From Pseudocercospora fijiensis CIRAD86 (Eukaryota; Ascomycota; Dothideomycetes; Mycosphaerellales; Mycosphaerellaceae), in assembly GCF_000340215.1 (NCBI RefSeq), contig NW_006921556.1:62001-126000 (forward strand): DNA of 64,000 nt, read 5' to 3'. Under the pieces are notes generated by a model, which saw only the letters and a program-made list of their open reading frames with translations, ran no database searches and was not told the origin of the DNA. Numbering within the stretch: position 1 is the first letter of the stretch; every line of letters starts with the position of its first letter. This document shows, one piece after another, positions 49,091-62,040 of this stretch. The position numbers and the translations under genes were made by a program.

Positions 49091-49374
49091 CCGCCTAAGC
49101 CTAACTCCTAAGGAAGCGTAGCTTATTCTTCCCTATTACTAGCTTCGAAGTCCGCTACTTAACCTGCTTCGCCGACTCCTCGAAGAAGTCTCTTCTTCCC
49201 TCCTATTCTAGAGAGCCCCTCGTTACCTACGACGCCGCCTAAGCTAGACTCCTAAGTAAGCGTAGCTTATTCTCCCCTATTACTAGCTTCGAAGTCCGCT
49301 ACTTAACCTACTTCGCTGACTTCTCGAAGAAGTCTCTCCTTCCTTCCTATTCTAGAGAGCCCCTCGTTGCCTAC
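49087..49374. repeat. 144-bp direct duplication
   Basis: GACGCCGCCTAAGC at 49,087 and again at 49,231 start two copies that are almost the same over 144 bp (48 codons). It continues directly from the 30-bp array, so the low-complexity region of the long gene grew at two scales. Confidence 0.85.
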
Positions 49375-52300
49375 TTTAAGAGACGAAACGAATTAACTAC
49401 TAGCCTCGGTACGGCGTAGTCGACCGATCGTAAGCGCGAGTATATTTAAGTCTAATTCTAGAGATAGTATTCTTAGCCCTAGCTTAAGGCGAAGCCTATC
49501 TAGATTAAGAGATAGTATTACTAGGTCTAATTTAAGAGAGAGCTTATAAAGGCCTCGTCCTAGAGCTTAGCTATCGTAGCTATAACGCGGGCTCCTACTA
49601 CGTATCCGGCTAAATCCTAGAGGGCGTAACCCGCGCCCTACCTTACTAGAACCCCTACTACCGCTACGACCTACGCTACCGCGAGGTCGGTAGGGTCGAG
49701 ACGATAATAGCGACGTTACGCTCGAAAGCTCGCGAGCACCTTCGGTAACTAGTAGTTCAATCTAATCGGATTTAAGCAGTCCTTTAAGTAGCGACGCTAG
49801 GGTTGATTCCGATAAGGAACTAGACAACCTACCTATTATATCGACCCCTTATAGTCGGATAGTACTTTACTAAGCGCTCGCCGTAGATAGTTGCTCTTAT
49901 AAGTATTCCTAAGACTAGGATACGGACGCGGAAGAAAAGGAGCTAATACCGCCTAAAGTTATACTCGTAGAATTTGTTACTAAGGGCACTACCGCTACCT
50001 TCGCCTAAAGTTAACTTTACTAGCTCTTAGATGTACTTACGTACGTCGTAGAGTATAGCAAGCTCCCGACGTATATATACGAGTAGCTCTAAGGCGTCGA
50101 CTAGCGTAGACTCCTCGCCGGGTAGGTTAACGGGATACCTTCTACGGTCCTATTACTCGAGAAGTCGTACCTTATATCTACTAATTAGCTATTTTATATT
50201 ACTCGATACTAGGACATTAACGCACTTCTCCTCCCTATAACCTTACTTGCGACTTATAGAGCCGGTATTCGGTTATTCTATATGCCTCGCTTTATAAAGA
50301 CTATTACTTACGAGTAGTATATACTAGTAGGCCGCTCTCCGATACGACCCGAACGCTATAAGTATATACGGATCGCGACTAGACTCGATACTTCTAGATT
50401 TGATACGTACCTCTTCTTCCCTAACCTTCTACTCTCTAAAGCGAATCGAAATCGGAAGATCGACCGGCAACGTCGCTATTATATAAACAAGCGTAAATAG
50501 GCTTACTTTGTTAATACTATCCTTATTCCTACGCTTCGCGATACTTATCCTTCTCGAGTGCTCGTATATTATCCCCTATCCTTCTAGTAAGTATATAATC
50601 GCGTATACGCTCGATAGAAACAAGGCGTAGAAGGCAACAATCGTAACGTTAGTAAAATCTCTTACGATATTATAGATCCGCTACCGGTAAATTAAGACCC
50701 TATAGTCGACGTAGCTATACTACGACTATATTGTTTATAGTAGGGTATCGAACGTCGGTTACGTCGAGACTTAGATATATATTAGCGGTATATAGAACTA
50801 GTTGTTATATAGTATAGGACTAAAATCCGTCTAGAGGTATAGACTCCCCTAGAGCTTAAAGAACTCCTCGATTAGTCCCTCGAGCGCTAGTTTAACCCTA
50901 TATATCGTAATATAGACCGCGCTTAGTTCGACCTCGCGTAGGAAGACATCCCTACTAGACTAGTAGTCGAAGACGTAGTAGTATCTCCGCTTATCGCCCT
51001 TTACCGGACAGCCTATAGTATTACGAAGACTAGCGGCCTTAATATCGAGCATCCTTAAGTATACTAGTGGTTCGGTATATAAGAGGCTTATAGTATCCGA
51101 GGCAAACTACTCCGTAAGTCCGTAGAGCGGCTTAGTAGCATCGGCTTCTTCTAAGGATATAATATATCGAAGGATCTCTTCGCGTCTATTAACCGAACGG
51201 TAGAACCTATTTTTAGTTAGTTAATACTACCGCTTCTTATATTCTCTTAGTCTACTATTAACTAGGTAGCCGCCGCTACTTCCCTTATTGCCCGAGATAC
51301 TACATTTCGCCGAGCTCGTATCTTAGACGCCTTTAAAGCGGAAATTATATAGGCGTATAATACGCTAGATAGCTACGCCTCGAGCACCGTTCCCTTTAGC
51401 GTACGAGGAGAGGTTCGCACTTACTAGGACCTGCTCTATTAGCCTAATCTACCTACAACTCGCTTAAGCCTAACCGAGGGAGTAGACGGGCGTCGTACTT
51501 ACTAGCCTTTCTTCGTACTCGAGAGTGAGTACGTCGTCGACTTTATACGTTTATAGTTAAACCGCTAGCTCTTTGTAATATATATAGTCCTTTCGTAAAG
51601 GTCCGTTAACGTAGGCGTAAATACCGCCTAACTCGATCGCATAATCCGCGCCGTTAAGGAAGCCTCTACGTCGGTAATACTTAATATACTATTCGACTTA
51701 CTAACTACGACCTATAATAGTAGTTCCTTTAGTATAAAGTATAGACTCTCTCGTAATCGTTACGACCGGTTAGGCGCGGGCAATAGAGAGTAGGAAGGAA
51801 GTCGTCGGGGTTTAAATATTATAGTAAGCCTCCGTACTACGTACGCCGCCTAGCTCCTAGCCGATCTCTTTAACTAGGTTTAACTACGCTTCTATACTGC
51901 CGCGCTCTAGTAGACCGCCTATACTACTAACTTCCTCTATAGCTAGCTCTAGGCTACCGGTTCGGGAAGGCTAGAGTAAGCTTTCTATAACTACGTAAAG
52001 GAGACGATCGACTAATTCGTTACTACCTACTAAACGTATCGAGCAGCGTATAGGGAGCGTAAGGGTAACGACTTAGAAGAGGATAACAACTCGGATTAGT
52101 ACCTAGGCATCGTTAAACGGGCGCTTTAGCGATTAAGCTAGGTATATAGATACCGCTATACTAGCTATATACTCCGTATACTCTTAAAGCCCAATAAGCG
52201 CCTAGGGGATTAGGTATAGTTACGCTGCTTCTTCTCGGAGGAAGTTACCGATAAAGAGAGAGCCGGTCTCTATAGCTTTTCGTACGACCTTATATATCGG

Positions 52301-53059
52301 ATAACGGGCGGGAGACCTAATATTGTCGTCGCCCGGGGCGGTAGTAGTAACGCTATAGAAGGCAGCTTTACCTTATTTACCGCTATCTAGCAAACCCGCC
52401 TTTAGCTACTCTTTAACTAGGACGACGGTTTTCGCCGCGATAGCTAGGAACGCTGACTATAGCGTAGGTAGGCGAGGTACTATTTCGACGTACTCGCTTT
52501 ACTTAGTCGGGATTACCTAGATATTGCGCAATAGTTTAAGTATAGTATAGGGCGTTATACAATAAATTAGATACGCATCCTCCCTACTTACGACAAAAGT
52601 AAAATCTATTAAGCCGTTTAATAGAAGAAAATACCCGGCACTACCGCTTAATATATAGTAAAGTAGGTAGCCGCCGTTCTAGTTAGCGCGAGTAACTTTA
52701 TCTAGAATAGCACTATCTCGTAGTATTAGTCGCTCGTTAGTACCGTAAAAAAGAAGAACTAACTTTATATAATATACCGCTATACTCCTAATCTGCTCCG
52801 TAATTAAGGATAGTAGATAATTAGCGAAGATCTTATTAACTGCTTTATAGCGATGCGATAGATTTAGCGACTAAGAGGGCTAGATAATAGTAACTCTGCG
52901 TCTGCCGACGACGACGATAACGACGAGTAGATTCCGTCGCGAAATAGTAAGGCAAGGCTAGCCGAACACTAGGCATAGCTGCCGCTTAATACGGCTACTA
53001 GATAGCGCCGATAATAGCAAAAACTTCGGGCGTACGCCTAAAACCGTAGTTATATAATA

Positions 53060-53849
53060 AGTGTACACTAATAAAGAAACTTTAGGTGCGTACCTATTTA
53101 ATACGCAGAATAGGTATATACCTAAAGTTCCTTTATATACGTACAGTCTCTATAACATTTAATCGTGTAGTTAAAGAAGTAGATATAGGCCGGTTAACTA
53201 AGTAGATAGCGCTTAAATAAGATTAAATAGCGAGCGACTAGCGCACTACTAAATAAACAGATAGCCTATTATATATAATAGCGTATAATCTAGGTTTATT
53301 ACTTTATCGACTTTGCTAGACTAGCGTCGAGAATAATAGGATTCTATTATACTATTATTGTTCTATATACTTAGAATAACAAAATTGCTATATAGTACTA
53401 ACCTCTCTTTATCCGAAAGCTGTACTATACTATTAGAGATAGAGCCTCGTAGTATAGGTAGAAATCTCGACCTATAAAGTCGGAAATTAGCATCTCGGAA
53501 GAGGCGTTCTCTACTACTGTATATAGCGATTTACATTTACTCGGAGCTATAGAACACCGCTAGATATTCTATTATACTATCTACTTAATATATAGATTAC
53601 TATAGCTCTTAACCCTTATATATACTATAGGGTTATCGAGGACGATAACGAGGTAAACCAACTTCACTTAATAGGCCCTAAATTCTTTATATAGTTAACT
53701 ACTTAAGGAACGAAATTATTACGTAGTTATATAAGCTAGAAGGACTATAATTGATTGAATAAAGACGTTATTACTTATTTACATACTTATATAATTATTT
53801 ATATAATTTAATATTACGGAGACTGTTTCTATAATCGTAGTATTATATA
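53060..53849. other. Convergent gap with a family B palindrome
   Basis: At 53,075-53,136, GAAACTTTAGGTGCGTACCTATTTAATACGC is followed by its inverse AGAATAGGTATATACCTAAAGTTCC. It sits just past the long gene, between convergent genes. The rest (53,140-53,849) is AT-rich with no frame or repeat that I recognise. Confidence 0.6.
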
Positions 53850-55426
53850 CCTAATCTAAGAATATTACCTTTAAGTAGCGTAGGGTTCTCTTCCTCTATC
53901 GATACTTTACGTAGAGTAGCCGTACCCTCTTCTATTACTAGTAGCTCGCGTTCCTTCGCTATACTTAGTCGCTATAGTACGACGAGCGTAATATCGTTGT
54001 CGTACGCCTCCTCCCCCTCTAGAAGTTCGATTAGGGTTATGTCTGCTATACCGTTCGCTAGGTAGGCGATGCTATAGCGCTACTAATATATAATCGTTCC
54101 TAAGACTTTAACGTTACCTTCGAGGTTAAATGCCCCGATTCCGATCTCGTACTCTATCTCGCTATATAGCAGTTTAAGGTTATAGCGAAGCGCCTTAATA
54201 TCCGCTATCGTAACGTTAAAGTCCGGTAGATAGTAATAAACTAAGAAGCGATACTATATTAATAGCTAAGTTTTCTTATCGAGTCTATACCGAGTATAAC
54301 GCTTAAGGCTAAATATACCTTTAGTCTTATTATCTAGATCGGTAACAATCTAATATAAACACTAGTGCTTCCTACAATCCGGCGACCGTAGCTACGCCGC
54401 GCGAGAAACTAGAACATTATATATAAAACCGCCGTATACGAGTGCGACCGATATTAAGCAAAATCTAGTATATACCGCTAATCTATCCGCACTTTACTAT
54501 ACGTCTTTTAACTACTGCCGATCCTTATCTCGCATATCCTAGAGTCTAGAACGTAAGGTTTATACAAACCGGAAATATACGAGGGCGACGTCGTAGAGTC
54601 GTAGAGATACTAATACCGAGCTACGATACCCGAAGAATGTATTATAATAACTTAAGTAGAGGTTATCTACGAGGTGCTTAACGAACAGTAATTAGTCGTG
54701 TATAGACCGCGACTACTGCCTTAGTATACTCTCCGAGCTTAAGTTAATATATTCGTCGAGCCTCCTTTAACTACGTTCTCTATCGTATAGGTAAAGGTTA
54801 TTCCCGAGACTATATAGCGGTCTAAATGCGGCTAACAATTATACTATCGTGCTAGGCCTACTATTATTATAGCTACTCGTATTAATCAATACCTTATAAG
54901 ACGTCTCCTATAGTATATTCTCGGGCGTCGGCGCTAGCCGCTAAGGACAATAAGGTAGCAAGCAACTATCCTATATAATCGAGAGTATACGGATATATAT
55001 CGTTAAACTCCGTACCGGCAATAACGAGAAGTAGCGTTTGCGCTTCTTAATAGGCAAAGGAGGATCTAACTTCGTCTTAATTACGACCTCGCTAAACCGG
55101 AGACTAGGCCGTATACTCGCTATTGCTATCCGAACCGCTTCGTCGCCGTAGTTAGTAAGTATAGGTATATGCAATAAGGGTCGCAATTCGGGACTACCGT
55201 TAATATAGAGAGCGACTAGGACCGCTATATATATCTAATCCTACGCGATAGTTCGAGTCTAACTGTCGATACCGAACCCCGCCGGCTAGCGCTTATATTG
55301 TATCTACTGCTCCCTATCTATGCTATAGTTATAAGCAACCTAGACTTTATAGTCTCTATGCCTAACGTTTACTAGGTAGCGTAGGATTTAATCCTTTAGC
55401 TCGATCGATAGTTCGGAGAATAACAT
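53850..55426 (-). pseudogene. Unrecognised minus-strand gene with F-box-like start
   Basis: On the minus strand a surviving ATG (55,426-55,424) opens MLFSELSIELKD-ILRYL, close to the start of fungal F-box proteins (LP.EL...I..YL), which bring substrates to SCF ubiquitin ligases. About 520 codons follow with RIP-type stops only: ELRPLLHIPILTNYGDEAVRIAIASIRPSLRFSEVVIKTKLDPP (stop-free part 55,186-54,971), KKRKRYFSLLPV, then helical sequence with LLFVKHLVDNLYLSYYNTF (about 54,690), and an end with IAKERELLVIEEGTATLRKVSIEEE (53,960-53,885). The later part matches nothing I know. The F-box idea rests on about 18 residues, so it is weak. Confidence 0.5.
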
Positions 55427-55829
55427 CCTCGCCTTAATTAGACAGTAGTATAAGGTTGTTATAGTAAGCAGCAATAATAAGCGTTTAATAGAACTTTAGG
55501 TACGCACCTAAAATTTCCTTACGTTATACCTTATATAACCTTATATAACCTTATAGGCTATTACCTAATACTAGTGCGGGTAAGCGTTAAAAGCAAACAT
55601 CGCTATTAGACGCGGGATATACCGCTAGCGGCAAATATATAGTCCGTACGTAATACAACTTTTCTTCTTTTATAAACCTGCTCCCTCTTCTTAACTTAAA
55701 CATTAATATCAACCTTCCGTAGTACTTACTATTACTAGCACTAGAATAGGTGCATACCTAAAGTTTCTTTAAAAACACTAATAGTTAAACTATTTTCGAA
55801 AGAAACATATTACTATAATCGCGAAAAAA
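55427..55829. promoter_or_regulatory. Divergent promoter gap with two family B palindromes
   Basis: It separates the divergent F-box-like and SNF2-like genes. AGAACTTTAGGTACGCACCTAAAATTTCC (55,492-55,520) is a single perfect-arm family B palindrome; TAGGTGCATACCTAAAGTTTC (55,747-55,767) is a second. ACCTTATATAACCTTATATAACCTTAT near 55,528-55,553 is a triple 11-bp repeat with TATA-like content. Promoter role is inferred from position. Confidence 0.5.
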
Positions 55830-56320
55830 CTGTAGCTATAAGTTCCCTACTTATCCCTAGCGCGCGTAAGCGTAAATTAGGCACTAGTCCGCTAAGCGAC
55901 CCGCCCTAAACCCCGACGTCTACTGCTAAGAAGCAGTATACCCTGCTACTTAGCCTCGGCGATCCTTCCCCGAAAGAGTCGCTAGTAAAGAAGGCTAAGA
56001 CCGCTAATACGCCTAAGAAGTTAACTAAAGCTAAGTAGGATAAGACTATCGGTATAGAGATAGACTAAGATAAGCTTAACCTAGCCGAGTAGAGGTTTAA
56101 GGAAGGTCGCGTTAATAGCTTTAAGGATATTATAGACAAGACCCGCGGCGTAGTAACGGCCCTGTCCTATAGTTAAGGTATCTATATAGCCGCCTACTCC
56201 GCTAGATCTATTAAGAACGAGACTACCGTAGGAGCTATAGAGATCCTAGTCGGCGACTAGTTCGTACGTATAATAGCGAAGCTCGAGCTAGCGTTTAAGT
56301 ATTTCTACTTATATCGCGTC

Positions 56321-56644
56321 GTAAGTATAATAGGCCTAAGTATACCCCCTTTTTTTTATTCTTTTTTTCCTTTACCGTTATATCGATTCTACTTAAAAGA
56401 TAAAACTTTAGGTATATACCTATTCTGCGCGTTAAATAGGTACGTACCTAAAGTTTCCTTAAAACACTACGATTTAGGTATACGCCTTAAGTTAACTCTA
56501 AAGATGAAACTTTAGGTATATACCTATTCTATATATTAAATAGGTACGTACCTAAAGTTTCTTCGAAGGTTTATAATTTAGGTATACGCCTAAAGTTTCT
56601 ACATTCTCAATTCTCCTCTCTAGAATAGTACTAAGTTATTATAG
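56321..56644 (+). other. Intron 1 with several family B palindromes
   Basis: Donor GTAAGTATAAT, branch ACTAAG (56,630), acceptor TTATAG. It holds two full family B units: 56,403-56,458 and 56,507-56,561, each AAACTTTAGGTATATACCTA, a short spacer, then TAGGTACGTACCTAAAGTTT. A half unit at 56,575-56,601 follows, and a degenerate one at 56,468-56,492. Confidence 0.75.
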
Positions 56645-58145
56645 CGAACATTTAGTAAATACGAGAGCGCGTCGGCTAAGTACGCTAGACCCCTAGCGGG
56701 CACTCGGCATAAAGCTAGACCGACTAAGCGCAAGGGCAAATAGCCCGTTTTATTAGAACACGTTAGCGATAGCGAAGACGCCTAAGGTTTAGACGATATA
56801 GTAGAGCAAGACCCTAATAACGACGTCGATAAGATAGATATCGACGAGAAAGATAGCGGTAACTAGTAGAGCTACCGACTCTAGCTTACGCCGAATAAGA
56901 TCCTTAAGACTATCTCTAGTTTTACTAAAGGCTAGATTAAGGTTAAGAGTATAACGGCGGAGGACGACGACGAGGCAGATCGCGCTCTTACGGGCCCGCG
57001 CTATCCCGATACCGTTAAGGGCAACCTAAAGCGTATAGCCTTTGTCTATATCCGCGCCGTATAGAAGATAAAGGTTATTCTAGACTCCCTCGATCCTATA
57101 ATCGATCGGCTAGATCTAGCGTATATTCCTACGTTCTTCGTAGGCACTCCTACTACGCTTTATAGACCTGCTCTCTAGCTAGTCTACCTAGTCCTAGAAC
57201 TAGAGATATACGGAGAAGACCTCTATCGAGGACTGCTACTCTTATACCTATATAATAAGATAAAGAATAAGAATAATAACGCCCCGGTTAACCTATTACT
57301 CGAGCCGATAAGGATCTCCCGCGTCGCTACTACTACTGCCCCGGTCTATATCGACCCGAAGGCTAGCCGAGTAAACACTAAAGAGCAGGAAGAGCGTATA
57401 GGCAATGTTATAGAGACATTGCTAAACCTCGTTAAGAAGGGTCTATACGATAGATCTGCTACTACGGAGATATAGCGTATATAAGGCAATACCGATCCGG
57501 ATACTATACTTAAGACGTTCGATATTTTGTCTAAGCGCGGCAATATAAATCTAGGGACTAGCCTACGCCTAGATAACTTTGCTAATAATAAGGCGCGCAT
57601 CGCCTATATTAATAATATTATCCTTACTACCGGTAGCGCGCGTCTATATCTATAGCTTTTTAGCGATTCTACTAAGATCGAGCGCCTAGGGTTCGATACT
57701 ATAATACCTAAGGTTAATATAGGCGAAGTATAAGCCTTCTAATAGCGTTACGCCGAAGACACTAACAACAAGCGTACTAGCGCCTATAACACCGATAGTA
57801 CCCTAGTTATCGATAGTAAGATATTTGCGCTTATTAACTCCGCTATAAACTAGAAGAGCGCTAAGGCACCTACGTTCGAGGACGCCTATACTTCGCTCGA
57901 TATTATACCCGAAACATTAAGTGTACTAGATAGCTTTACTAAGTTAGGGTTTAAGGCTATATACTACGGGCTAAGCTTATAGCCTTAGTAGGTAACTAGT
58001 ATAGCGTACCTTAAGCGTATAATGCTCTCTTCTACTCGGTTCGCTATTATAGGCGACGACGTTAGCCTCGGTAAGACTATTTAGGTCCTCGTTACGATCT
58101 ACGAGATAGCGAAAGAGACTACCCGCTAGATTAAGGTCTACGATA

Positions 58146-58309
58146 GTAAGCTTTCCCTACGATTTATTATAAAACTTTAGGTACGTACCTATTCTTACGA
58201 GATTTAGGTACGTGCCTAAAGTTTTATTATTTCCGATCGTTATAATTTTTAGGTATACGCCTAAAGTTCCTTCCTGCTAACGAAACCTTTGCTAACTTTT
58301 CTTATCTAG
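58146..58309 (+). other. Intron 2 with family B palindromes
   Basis: Donor GTAAGCTTTCC, branch GCTAAC (58,290), acceptor TATCTAG. Inside: AAACTTTAGGTACGTACCTATTC, then ATTTAGGTACGTGCCTAAAGTTT (58,173-58,223), and TTTTTAGGTATACGCCTAAAGTTCC (58,246-58,270). It lies about 25 codons after motif I, close to where family A introns sit in the other two SNF2-like genes. Confidence 0.78.
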
Positions 58310-59729
58310 ATAAAGTCCGTTCCCGCGTAAGCGTCGTAATAACTAATGCTACTACGAAGTACCTAGTAGACTATCCCGACTAGTTCCCCCTCGACTAAAC
58401 GCCTAAGAAGCGTAATATTATCGAGAAGATATAAGCTAGCGACGAGGCATTTAATCGTAATGCCTCTATAAATAAGGCTAGAGCGGAGCTTAGTCTACGC
58501 CCTAAATACCGCCTACCGATTATCGTCTGCCTACCGAATAGTCTTACGGCTTAGCTTACTAATACCGGTATATACTTCTACGATCTAGAGGGTAACCGTT
58601 CTAAGTATATCTATATATATACGTTCTGTTTACTCGGTATTAAGAAGAATTAGCGAGATAATTAGTTTACTAAGTCTACGCCTATCCCTACGAACCTCGA
58701 GGCTCTAAAGAGTTAGTTAGCTACCTAGAACGGCGATAACGAATAGACATTGCGTAATCTAGTGCTTACTACCTACTAAGTACTGCCTAGATAGATCCTC
58801 GAGGTCGGATCGACCGTTAGGGTCTCTAAGAAGCGAACTATAGCTATTAACGAAGATAACGAGGACGTCGATAGCCTCGCGGGCGATATCTTAAACGACG
58901 AGGATAGAGGTACTACGCTTACCGACCTCTAGTAGGCAGACCTTATAATATTAAACGTTCTACTTATCCCCGAGGACTCCTTCTCTCTTATCGCGGCCGA
59001 CGAGGGTTATACGGTAGGCAACTCTAAGGCTAATTAGACCGACGTATTATATAAGTTGCGACCGTAGAATAGTATAGCTATTATTACTACTATAGTTATT
59101 CGCAACTACGTATATAATATAGCGTCGATTGTCCGCTTTAGTTAGCGCTAAGTTAAGAACCTCCTAGATTTAGGTTCTAATCTTAAGAAGAACAGTATAG
59201 ACGTCGATAAATATAGACGTCTATCTTATAAGTTCGAGACACTCTACGACCGTAACTAGAGCAAGATTCTAGATACCCTGTATAGGCTTACGGGCTACCC
59301 GGATCTCCTACTTAACTAGTACTACCTAGCCGCGCTCTATCCTAAAGCGATCTATAAGGCGATAGGTAGTACGACAAATATCGGCTTCGTAATGCTACTA
59401 CTTCTAAGTCTAGTCTAAATCCGCTATATTAAGGGCTAAACGATCGTCGCGAATAGCGTTAACTATTGTATCGGTACCGATATCCTACCTATATACTTCT
59501 ATAATATCGAGATTTGTATAGACGATACTAGCTATACGATCTATAATAGAGCCTATAGGTAGTTTACTAATACGGTAGATAGTAAGCGTCTATATACTAT
59601 AGACGAAGACGATAAGACCGGTTATAGTACTAGCCTATACTATTAGCTTATACTAACCTCTAACAACCCTATTAGCTCGGTTATACTAAGGCGCCGCTTA
59701 GATACGAGTGCTAAGCTTATTAACTTATT

Positions 59730-59829
59730 ATAAGTTTTCTAAAACTTTAGGTATATACCTTTTTTAGCTACGATTTAGGTATATACCTAAAGTTTCTATA
59801 TTTTAGATATTGCTAACCTTTTATTATAG
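59730..59829 (+). other. Intron 3 with a family B palindrome and RIP-altered donor
   Basis: The donor reads TATAAGTT (TGTAAGTT before RIP), branch GCTAAC near 59,812, acceptor ATTATAG. Inside, AAAACTTTAGGTATATACCTTTTT and ATTTAGGTATATACCTAAAGTTTC are inverse arms (59,741-59,797). Confidence 0.72.
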
Positions 59830-60941
59830 GACTAATAGGTCTATCGACCCTTTTACGTACCTTTATATATCCCTTAAGGGCGACCTCTAGATACTGCCGC
59901 CCTCGGATCGATTTAGCTGCCTTAACTTCCTCTACCGCGTATCCCCGAAGTATTATACTTTCCTAGAGATCGTCCGAAATATCGTACTTATCGAGTTACT
60001 AAAGCTCGTAGTCTAGGCCTACGAACCTATCTCGCTCCTAATTGTCGAGGCTATTTACGGCCTACTCTAGATCCTATATATTGTAATCCGCGCTAGTATT
60101 AGTAATCGTAGCCGCGTCCTAGCCGAGCGCGCCTTCCTAAACGACCCTAGCGTTAAAATTATAATTATCTCTTCGCGTATAGGAGCCGAGTCCGCTAACT
60201 ACTAGAAGGTAGCTTTCTTTATAGTTATACTCGACGCCGTTTCGTTCCGTATTAAGTGCTAAGCTAGCGGTCGACTTTACCGTATAGGCTAAGAATACGA
60301 TATAACGGTTTATACCTTAAATGTCGACGAGAGTGTCGATTAGGCCTTATAGTATAAGTATAAAGTACGGTTCCTTAAGTAGATTCGCTCTACCTATACC
60401 CTTAGCTCGGAAGATATAGAGGTTATTATACGAGACTACCCTTTCTAAAACAATAATATTAAGCGACGCGAAAACGACGCCGCGGAGGAGCCGACCGGCC
60501 TTATTCGAGAGTCTATCGAGACGCGTATCTATACGGTTATAGCCGACGCTCTACTACGTACTATATATAGCGTACGCTCCCCTCGTACTAGTAATATATA
60601 GGCTAATATTATAGATCCTACCGCAAAGAACCTATTACCGAACGAGACGCTATTCTATTTAGTATATAGCGGTACGGTTGCTCGTAAGGTTATCGGATAG
60701 ATCTAGGAGAAGGCTAAAGGAAACTACGACGACTAGCTCGGTAACGACGACCTAGAACTAGACTAAGTAGATAAGCTCTATATTAAGCTAGTCGCTAAGT
60801 ACGTCGAGGACCGTTAGTATATCTAGCGTAAGACTAGGCCCCTAACTATTAAACAAGATAAGGTTAATCGTATCGTATAGTACTACGCCGACTAGCTTAT
60901 ATACGGAGATACCGCAAAGCTAGCGTACTTAAGCAGAACCG

Positions 60942-61050
60942 GTATATTCTCCTATTTAAACTTTAGGTATATACCTATTATTATATACTTTAGGTATATA
61001 CCTAAAGTTTCTTCTAAATGTTTCTAAGTTAATACTAATAACGATTATAG
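60942..61050 (+). other. Intron 4 with a family B palindrome
   Basis: Donor GTATATTC, branch ACTAAT (61,034), acceptor GATTATAG. Inside, TTTAAACTTTAGGTATATACCTATTA and TACTTTAGGTATATACCTAAAGTTTC (60,955-61,012) are inverse arms. Confidence 0.75.
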
Positions 61051-62040
61051 ATATCGTATTCTAGTTCTATAACTAGGTCGACTCGCTATCCGACTATATC
61101 CTTAATAGCCTTACCTATATAGTAGAGTAGGAGGGTATAGTAGTCCCTCTATAGCTTCGATAAGAGAGACCTCCGTTCTCCCTAACGTAGACTACCCCTC
61201 CCCTAGAAGAGGATAAAGAGTAGCTACCTTAGAAGCCTAACGTATTATCCCTCGGCGAGGAAGTCGAAAATAGTATTATTAATAGTAAGTAGTACGAATT
61301 GGTTGCTACGGTAAACTAGAAACTAAACGCTATAAAGGCGACCGACCTAGCCCGTACTAAGGTTCGAAAGAGTCTACGCGAGCTTTAGAGCCTTATTAGA
61401 GAGTAGGATAACTACGAGGATTAACTAATAGTATTTAAGGAGCGCTAGGCGAAGAAGGTAGCCGTAGCGTAGAAGAAAGCTTATATATTACTACCGCCGC
61501 TAGATAGTCCTCTACTATCTCTATCGCTACCTCTACCTCCCCTATCCCTAGGTATAGTAAACGGCGATCTACTACTTCCTCTATCTCCGAGCCCGCGGCT
61601 AGCTATAGTTAACGATAATCTACTACGTAATCCTTCGCCGTCTCTAAGTATTAACGATAATCTACTACGTAATCCTTCGCCGTCTTTAAGTAATAGCGAA
61701 CTTACTAATCGCTTAGATATACTACCTACTCCTCTACCTACTCCCTTACCCGGACCCTTAGAGCCGACCGCTTAGGAGATCGCTACTACTATCTCGAATA
61801 CTAGAGGTCTATATAACAAGTTTATTATTATAAACCTGCCTAGTTCGCTACCCGTACCTAATAGCATCCGGGCGGCTAGCGAGATAGCGTTCGTAGCTAG
61901 ATTCGATCGGTTAAGTACGTAGGAGCGAGTTCGGGTATACGATTACCTATAGGATCTATCGGGCGGTAGTTACTAGAAGTAAGGCAAGAACCTATTTAAT
62001 AAGTAGTAGAGCATTCGGTAATATAGTTGTCGGTAATATA

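Larger units (their letters stand above)
48095..53050 (+). pseudogene. Very long unrecognised protein, about 1,650 codons
   Basis: It starts at a surviving ATG (48,095) with MLPKG-RKLLGTKEEERKKK, a strongly basic coiled stretch. A Ser/Thr-rich low-complexity region with tandem repeats follows (48,829-49,374). From about 50,030 there is a long globular part with few frameshifts: AVEYSKLPTYIYE (50,046), FYMPRFIKTITYEQYIL (50,277), RVLVYYPLSF (50,560), DIPTRLVVEDVVVSPLIALYRTAYSITKTSGLNIEHP (50,947-51,055), VPFSVRGEVRTYQDLLYQP (51,390), FFVLESEYVVDFIRLQLNRQLFVIYIVL (51,508). The end is basic and Gln-rich (52,940-53,040). It could be a transposition or replication protein by size and company, but no catalytic motif is evident and I cannot name the family. 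Family B palindromes flank it on both sides. Confidence 0.55.
55830..62040 (+). pseudogene. SNF2-like DNA-dependent ATPase, third and divergent copy
   Basis: Five exons around four introns (listed separately) give about 1,820 codons. The Lys-rich N-terminus (LIPSARKRKLGTS, 55,850) and acidic stretches are followed by YYGLSL-P--VTSIAYLKRIM (57,966) and FAIIGDDVSLGKTI-VL (58,041; motif I, GLGKT before RIP). Then come LIAADEGYTVGNSKANQTDVLYKLRP (58,988; motif II, DEGH before RIP), a long middle, and the C-terminal half with VKIIIISSRIGAESANYQKV (60,151) and SGRLYRIG-EYDITVYTLNVDESVDQAL (60,266-60,345). The latter closely fits the GRxxRIGQ motif VI block of SNF2 enzymes. The tail carries Leu-Pro-Ser repeats. 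Of the three SNF2-like genes this is the nearest to canonical Rad5/Rad16-type enzymes. Confidence 0.8.

Noticed and set aside
57346..57600. 84-codon minus-strand open frame
   Set aside because: It lies opposite the third SNF2-like gene, whose plus frame reads well here (RIGNVIETLLNLVKKGLYDR type sequence).
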